A stretch of DNA of 9,416 bases, from positions 1 through 9,416 of the forward strand of contig CACXEB010000191.1 in the NCBI GenBank assembly GCA_902766515.1, read 5' to 3'. Below the pieces are notes generated by a model. That model made no database searches. It had not been told where the DNA came from and worked only from the letters and a program-made list of their open reading frames with translations. This stretch comes from an uncultured Eubacteriales bacterium (GTDB lineage: Bacteria > Bacillota_A > Clostridia > Christensenellales > Aristaeellaceae). The stretch's first letter is position 1. The number at the start of each line of letters is the position of its first letter. Of the stretch, positions 5,854 through 9,416 are shown one piece after another. Position numbers and translations under genes: made by a program.

Positions 5854-6963
5854 TCATCCTTTCCTGTTCAAACGCTGGTAGCGCCTGTTGAGCGCCGCCA
5901 GTTCGTCCGGATCTTCCGTCAGCAGCATCGCGCGCCGCGTGAGCGCCAGCGCATCCTGCGGGCGGCCCAGCCGGTGCTCGTAGAGGATCGCGAGCCGTAC
6001 CATCGTCTGCACGGAGCCCTGTCCGTCCCGGAGCATCCGCTCGTACACCTCCGCGGCATGGCCGTAATCGGTACTTTTCCTGTAGTTTTCAGCCAGGCTG
6101 AGCCGGGCCAGCCTGGAAAGCCTGCCCCCGTCAGCGGCATGGTAGCATTTCCGCGCCCGCTCCATCTGGCCGCGTTTCTCCAGCACCCGGCCGATCGAAT
6201 AGATGTCCTCCTGCCAGGGAATGGACAGCGGGGCCTCGTACAGGCTGAGCATCCGGCTGAGCAAAAGCGGCATGGACCTGATATCCTGCAGGTTGTGCTC
6301 CAGGATGCGCTCGACCGGCCGGAAATCGCCGTCCTTCAGGTACTGGAACCAGACCCTGGGCACCTCGCTGCCCGGCAGGTCGTCCTCCCGGTGGATGTCG
6401 AGCACCGTCTCTTCCAGGCACGCCAGCCGGCAGCGCTGCAGCCGCAGCTTGAATACCGCCCGCGCGGGGTGCAGCAGGTCCAGGTGCGGCCGTTCTGTCA
6501 GGCGGACGCGCTTGCCGTTCATGGTCAGCCGGCTCTCGAGCAGGGGCACGTCGAAGGTCCGCCCGTTGAAGGTCACCAGCAGCTGCGACCGTTCGATCAG
6601 CGCCACGACCCGCTCCAGCATCGCCGGCTCCTCGGGATAATCGCGCATCAGGTCCTGCTCTACCACAAAGGTATCGCCCTCGAACCAGCCCAGGCCGGTC
6701 AGGAATGCGATCGTCCCCGCCCCGCCGGACAGGCCGGTGGTCTCCGTGTCGAGAAACAGCAGTCCCTCCAACGGCAGGTCGCCGTCCAGCTGAAGGCCGC
6801 TCATGCTGTGCAGCAGCGCCGCGTCCAGGTGATCCGGCAGGCCGTAGGCCGCCCTTTCCGTGCGGTTGGCGGTCCGATAGCATGCGGTCGGCGCCGCCGG
6901 CTGCTTTTCCGCCTGCCGTTCCTGGGAATGGTAGGCGTTCAGCCGTTCCCGCAGGCTGAGCAT
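5854..6963 (-). CDS. YprB-type ribonuclease H-like (DEDD) exonuclease with C-terminal TPR-like repeats
   Basis: A 369-residue predicted cytoplasmic 3'-5' exonuclease-fold protein of the YprB group (RNase_H_2). All acidic motifs of a DEDD nuclease are visible: Asp72 and Glu74 in LLFLDTETTGLSGGAGTI, Asp138 in LVTFNGRTFDVPLL, and His223...Asp227 in ILEHNLQDIRSMPLLL. A conserved linker HLDLLHPAR lies at about 160-168. From about residue 256 to the end, helix pairs such as IGRVLEKRGQMERARKCYHA, HAAEVYERMLRDGQG and AILYEHRLGRPQDALALTRR look like TPRs, an arrangement also known in B. subtilis YprB. The substrate (DNA or RNA) is not established by sequence. ATG 6963 follows the TGA of the preceding VanY gene by one base and I see no Shine-Dalgarno sequence within the usual distance, so translation is probably coupled. 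The open frame continues upstream to 7245, but that stretch overlaps the VanY reading frame and is not protein-like. Confidence 0.85.
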   Translation of the reverse strand: MLSLRERLNAYHSQERQAEKQPAAPTACYRTANRTERAAYGLPDHLDAALLHSMSGLQLDGDLPLEGLLFLDTETTGLSGGAGTIAFLTGLGWFEGDTFVVEQDLMRDYPEEPAMLERVVALIERSQLLVTFNGRTFDVPLLESRLTMNGKRVRLTERPHLDLLHPARAVFKLRLQRCRLACLEETVLDIHREDDLPGSEVPRVWFQYLKDGDFRPVERILEHNLQDIRSMPLLLSRMLSLYEAPLSIPWQEDIYSIGRVLEKRGQMERARKCYHAADGGRLSRLARLSLAENYRKSTDYGHAAEVYERMLRDGQGSVQTMVRLAILYEHRLGRPQDALALTRRAMLLTEDPDELAALNRRYQRLNRKG

Positions 6964-6964
6964 C

Positions 6965-7306
6965 TCAATGGAACAGGGAGATTTCCTCTTCTCCCTCCTC
7001 CGTGACAAACAGCACCTCCACCGGGCTCGGGACCGCGCGCTGCCGGAGCAGCTCTTTGAAATTGCCGCCGCGGGCTTCCCAGTCCTCGATGTATCGGTGC
7101 CATTCCTCGTCAAACTCCTCGAGCGACAGGTGCTGCTCCATGATATACCGGGCCGCTTCCTCCCCGACGTACCGGAGGTGCCACGGCTCGTAGATGATCC
7201 CGGTGATACTCTCCTTATCCTCCATATAGCGGATGATGAAGCCATACTCCGCGCAGTGCGCGTCCATCCACTGGGCCTCGGCGGTCTGGGCGAAGGCCGG
7301 CGTCAT
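6965..7306 (-). CDS. C-terminal fragment of the interrupted VanY gene (possible reinitiation product)
   Basis: The first ATG after the TAG, in the same frame, is at 7306; it would give 113 residues starting MTPAFAQTAEAQWMDAHCAE. AAAGGA at 7311-7316 lies 4 nt upstream, so reinitiation is conceivable. The fragment holds YEPWHLRYVG (the catalytic Glu and one zinc His) but lacks the other two zinc ligands and a signal peptide, so it would be inactive and cytoplasmic. Its possible value is to carry ribosomes to the TGA at 6965-6967, next to the coupled start of the exonuclease gene. It is part of the gene at 6965-7777 and is listed separately only because it may be translated by itself. Confidence 0.35.
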   Translation of the reverse strand: MTPAFAQTAEAQWMDAHCAEYGFIIRYMEDKESITGIIYEPWHLRYVGEEAARYIMEQHLSLEEFDEEWHRYIEDWEARGGNFKELLRQRAVPSPVEVLFVTEEGEEEISLFH

Positions 7307-7378
7307 GCCGTCCTTTTTCGTCCAGGCCAGGTTCAGGATGTCGGCTCCAAGGCCGGTCTGGTGGTCGCTGGAGCCCGG

Positions 7379-7381
7379 CTA
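7379..7381 (-). other. In-frame TAG codon before the VanY zinc motif
   Basis: The coding strand reads GTC GCC TAG CCG GGC here, against GTC GCC TGG CCG GGC in the intact paralogue (plus-strand 8071-8085). The two 15-nt stretches differ at one base, G to A on the coding strand at 7380. All ten other stop codons in the window are TGA or TAA. Confidence 0.95.
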
Positions 7382-7777
7382 GGCGACCACGCCGTCATCG
7401 CGGCCCACCTTGTCCAGACGGTTGTTGTACATGTACTTCTGGGTCGAATAGGCGCGGTAGACGCTCTTCAGGTAGAGGATCATCCCGTCCTCCTCCGCGG
7501 CAGCGAACATGCGCCGCATGGCGTTCAGGCACGTCTTGCGCAGCTTATCGCCCCGGATGGAGGGTACGCAGCGCACGTCGATCACCGTCAGGTCATAGGG
7601 TTCATAATCGCTGTCCAGGAGATGGGTCCGGTTGACCAGCGTGATAAAGCCTGACCGGTTCTCCAGGATCTCCGGCTCCAGCGGATAGTCCCACGCGGGC
7701 ATTCCGCCCTCTTCCGCACAAGCCGCGGCGGCCGCCAAAAGCAACATCAGCACGATCCAGATCCATCCGCGCTTCAT
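7379..7777 (-). CDS. N-terminal fragment of the interrupted VanY gene (signal peptide and substrate-binding region)
   Basis: This is the part that would be translated if the TAG is read as stop: 132 residues. It starts MKRGWIWIVLMLLLAAAAAC, a clear export signal; cleavage after ACA is possible, and AAAC is a weak lipobox. It includes the substrate-binding stretch LKSVYRAYSTQKYMYNN but ends at GRDDGVVA, one codon before the zinc site. The fragment therefore has no zinc ligand and cannot be an active carboxypeptidase. It starts behind a strong AAGGAGG site (7784-7790) and overlaps the preceding stop by 4 nt, so it should be well translated. Confidence 0.6.
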   Translation of the reverse strand: MKRGWIWIVLMLLLAAAAACAEEGGMPAWDYPLEPEILENRSGFITLVNRTHLLDSDYEPYDLTVIDVRCVPSIRGDKLRKTCLNAMRRMFAAAEEDGMILYLKSVYRAYSTQKYMYNNRLDKVGRDDGVVA

Positions 7778-8442
7778 TCCATACCTCCTTCGTCCGCCAC
7801 TGCTCTCAGCAGGTCGATGTATTCCTCAAACGGGATGTCCAGCGCCTGGATCCGCTGCGCGTGCTCCACGCCGACATACCTGATATGCCACGGCTCATAG
7901 GCGTAACCGGTGGTTTCCGTCCATTCCTGCTTGTAGCGCAGGATGAACCCGAACCGATAGCAGTTTTCCGCCAGCCACTTCCCTTCCGGCGTATTGCCGA
8001 AGGAGGCCCTCAGGCTGCTGTTAGTCCGGCGTCCCACGTCCATGGCAAGCCCCAGCTGATGCTCGCTTGCGCCCGGCCAGGCGACATACAGGTCCGCTTT
8101 GGCCTTCCCGGCGTTTTTGACCCTGCGGTTATAGATGTTCAGCTGCGTCTGATAGCTCCTGAAGCCGGACACGGCAGTCAGGGTATAATTCTTCTCCGCC
8201 TTCGCGGCGTCAAACAGCTCTTCCAGCGCTTCCGCCGCCTCCCGCCGCATCAGGACCGAGCTGCTGGTACGCTTGACGTTCGGCATCACCAGGTCTTCCG
8301 GCACATAGTCAGCCGTCAGCCGGTACTGGCGGTTGACCAGGAACAGGGTGCCGCCCAGGGACAACTGGTCCTCCTGCACGGTGATGACGCCCTGGCCCAT
8401 GGACAGGAGCGTCAGCAGAAGCGCCAGTGTTTTTTTCAGCAT
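7774..8442 (-). CDS. VanY-type D-alanyl-D-alanine carboxypeptidase (peptidase M15B), intact copy
   Basis: A 222-residue predicted secreted zinc D,D-carboxypeptidase that removes terminal D-Ala from peptidoglycan precursors or cross-bridges. A signal peptide (MLKKTLALLLTLLSMGQG) is followed by a LVNRQYRLTADYVPEDL segment, the substrate-binding SGFRSYQTQLNIYN motif (92-105), and the SxHxxGxAxD zinc motif as Ser126-Glu-His128-Gln-Leu-Gly-Leu-Ala-Met-Asp135 within YVAWPGASEHQLG. The ExxH motif is Glu183-Pro-Trp-His186 within YEPWHIRYVG. All family residues are present. GGAAGGG lies 6 nt before ATG 8442. The gene starts 18 nt after ftsQ and its TGA overlaps the ATG of the second VanY gene (ATGA, 7774-7777), a tandem arrangement. 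Without vanH, vanA or vanX-like neighbours and inside a division cluster, a housekeeping wall-maturation role is more likely than glycopeptide resistance. Confidence 0.93.
   Translation of the reverse strand: MLKKTLALLLTLLSMGQGVITVQEDQLSLGGTLFLVNRQYRLTADYVPEDLVMPNVKRTSSSVLMRREAAEALEELFDAAKAEKNYTLTAVSGFRSYQTQLNIYNRRVKNAGKAKADLYVAWPGASEHQLGLAMDVGRRTNSSLRASFGNTPEGKWLAENCYRFGFILRYKQEWTETTGYAYEPWHIRYVGVEHAQRIQALDIPFEEYIDLLRAVADEGGME
7784..7790 (-). promoter_or_regulatory. Strong ribosome binding site of the second VanY gene
   Basis: AAGGAGG on the minus strand, 6 nt before ATG 7777-7775 and inside the last codons of the intact VanY gene. It argues that the broken gene is still set up for efficient initiation. 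Confidence 0.8.
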
Positions 8443-8460
8443 AGTCCGCCCTTCCGCGCG

Positions 8461-9416
<956 letters not shown>

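Larger units (their letters stand above)
6965..7777 (-). pseudogene. Second VanY-type D-Ala-D-Ala carboxypeptidase gene (M15B), interrupted by one in-frame TAG
   Basis: Reading straight through gives 270 codons broken only by TAG at 7379-7381 (codon 133). The product would be a secreted zinc D,D-carboxypeptidase that trims peptidoglycan stem peptides. Every other expected element is intact: a signal peptide (residues 1 to about 21), the substrate-binding YRAYSTQ region (108-114), PGSSDHQTGLGAD with zinc ligands His139 and Asp146, and YEPWHLRYVG with the catalytic Glu197 and zinc ligand His200. The intact paralogue immediately upstream has TGG (Trp) where this gene has TAG. The start at 7777 is certain: ATGA overlap with the paralogue's stop and AAGGAGG 6 nt upstream. 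With no second lesion in 813 bp, this is a very recent nonsense mutation, a readthrough codon or a sequence error; the sequence alone does not separate these. Confidence 0.85.

Noticed and set aside
5524..7005. Plus-strand open frame (493 codons) opposite the TPR and exonuclease genes
   Set aside because: It spans two real genes and their junction, and its product is Q/R/H/P-rich with no domain.
6964..7245. N-terminal extension of the exonuclease frame (94 extra residues)
   Set aside because: It overlaps the VanY frame, whose catalytic motif lies here, and translates to a Ser/Arg-rich peptide unlike the family.
7379..7381. TAG as a pyrrolysine codon
   Set aside because: The paralogue has Trp at this site in near-identical DNA and Pyl is known mainly in methylamine methyltransferases; a point mutation is simpler. 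Suppression remains open.
7774..8442. Glycopeptide (vancomycin) resistance cluster
   Set aside because: VanY-type proteins are present, but no VanH, D-Ala-D-Lac ligase, VanX or VanRS-like gene is seen; the context is a division operon.

Overview
The window looks like chromosomal DNA of a GC-rich member of the Bacillota, most likely class Clostridia and possibly a gut or rumen lineage. The reasons are AGGAGG-type ribosome binding sites, a FtsQ/DivIB-type division protein, a Clostridia-style S11 D-Ala-D-Ala carboxypeptidase, an AraM-type glycerol-1-phosphate dehydrogenase and a YprB-type exonuclease. The placement is inference. I see no rRNA, tRNA, CRISPR array, insertion sequence or prophage gene. 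Coding density is very high and the only sizeable gene-free stretch is 1955-2221.

Layout. (1) Positions 1-1954, minus strand: a hotdog acyl-CoA thioesterase, then a cysteine desulfidase-like protein (YhaM/CyuA family), then the N-terminus of a probable right-handed beta-helix protein that runs off the window. Spacing is tight: a 19-nt gap, then an ATGA overlap. (2) Positions 1955-2221: a divergent promoter region with a good sigma-A-type promoter for each direction and, between them, a 23-bp imperfect palindrome flanked by two T6 tracts. (3) Positions 2222-5076, plus strand: a secreted, membrane-anchored S11 carboxypeptidase followed by an AraM-type glycerol-1-phosphate dehydrogenase. (4) Positions 5093-5125: a 14-bp perfect hairpin that terminates convergent transcription. 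(5) Positions 5149-9416, minus strand, read from the right edge: the end of murD, ftsQ, two tandem VanY-type (M15B) D,D-carboxypeptidase genes, a YprB-type DEDD exonuclease with TPR-like repeats, and a TPR protein. Genes overlap or nearly touch, so this is probably one operon extending the division and cell wall (dcw) cluster.

The most striking observation is in the second VanY gene (6965-7777). It reads in frame for 270 codons but carries one TAG at 7379-7381, immediately before the zinc-binding SxHxxGxxxD motif. The intact paralogue next door has TGG (Trp) at the same place, and the surrounding 15 nt are otherwise identical. A single G-to-A change therefore explains the break. All known catalytic residues survive downstream, so this is a very recent nonsense mutation, a suppressed amber codon, or a sequence error. 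It also matters for the exonuclease gene, whose start lies one base after the VanY stop with no visible ribosome binding site of its own.

Themes: peptidoglycan synthesis, D-Ala trimming and division dominate (murD, ftsQ, two VanY, one S11 carboxypeptidase). The other genes are metabolic (thioesterase, cysteine or serine breakdown, G1P formation). I found no clear sign of a defence system or other wholly new system.
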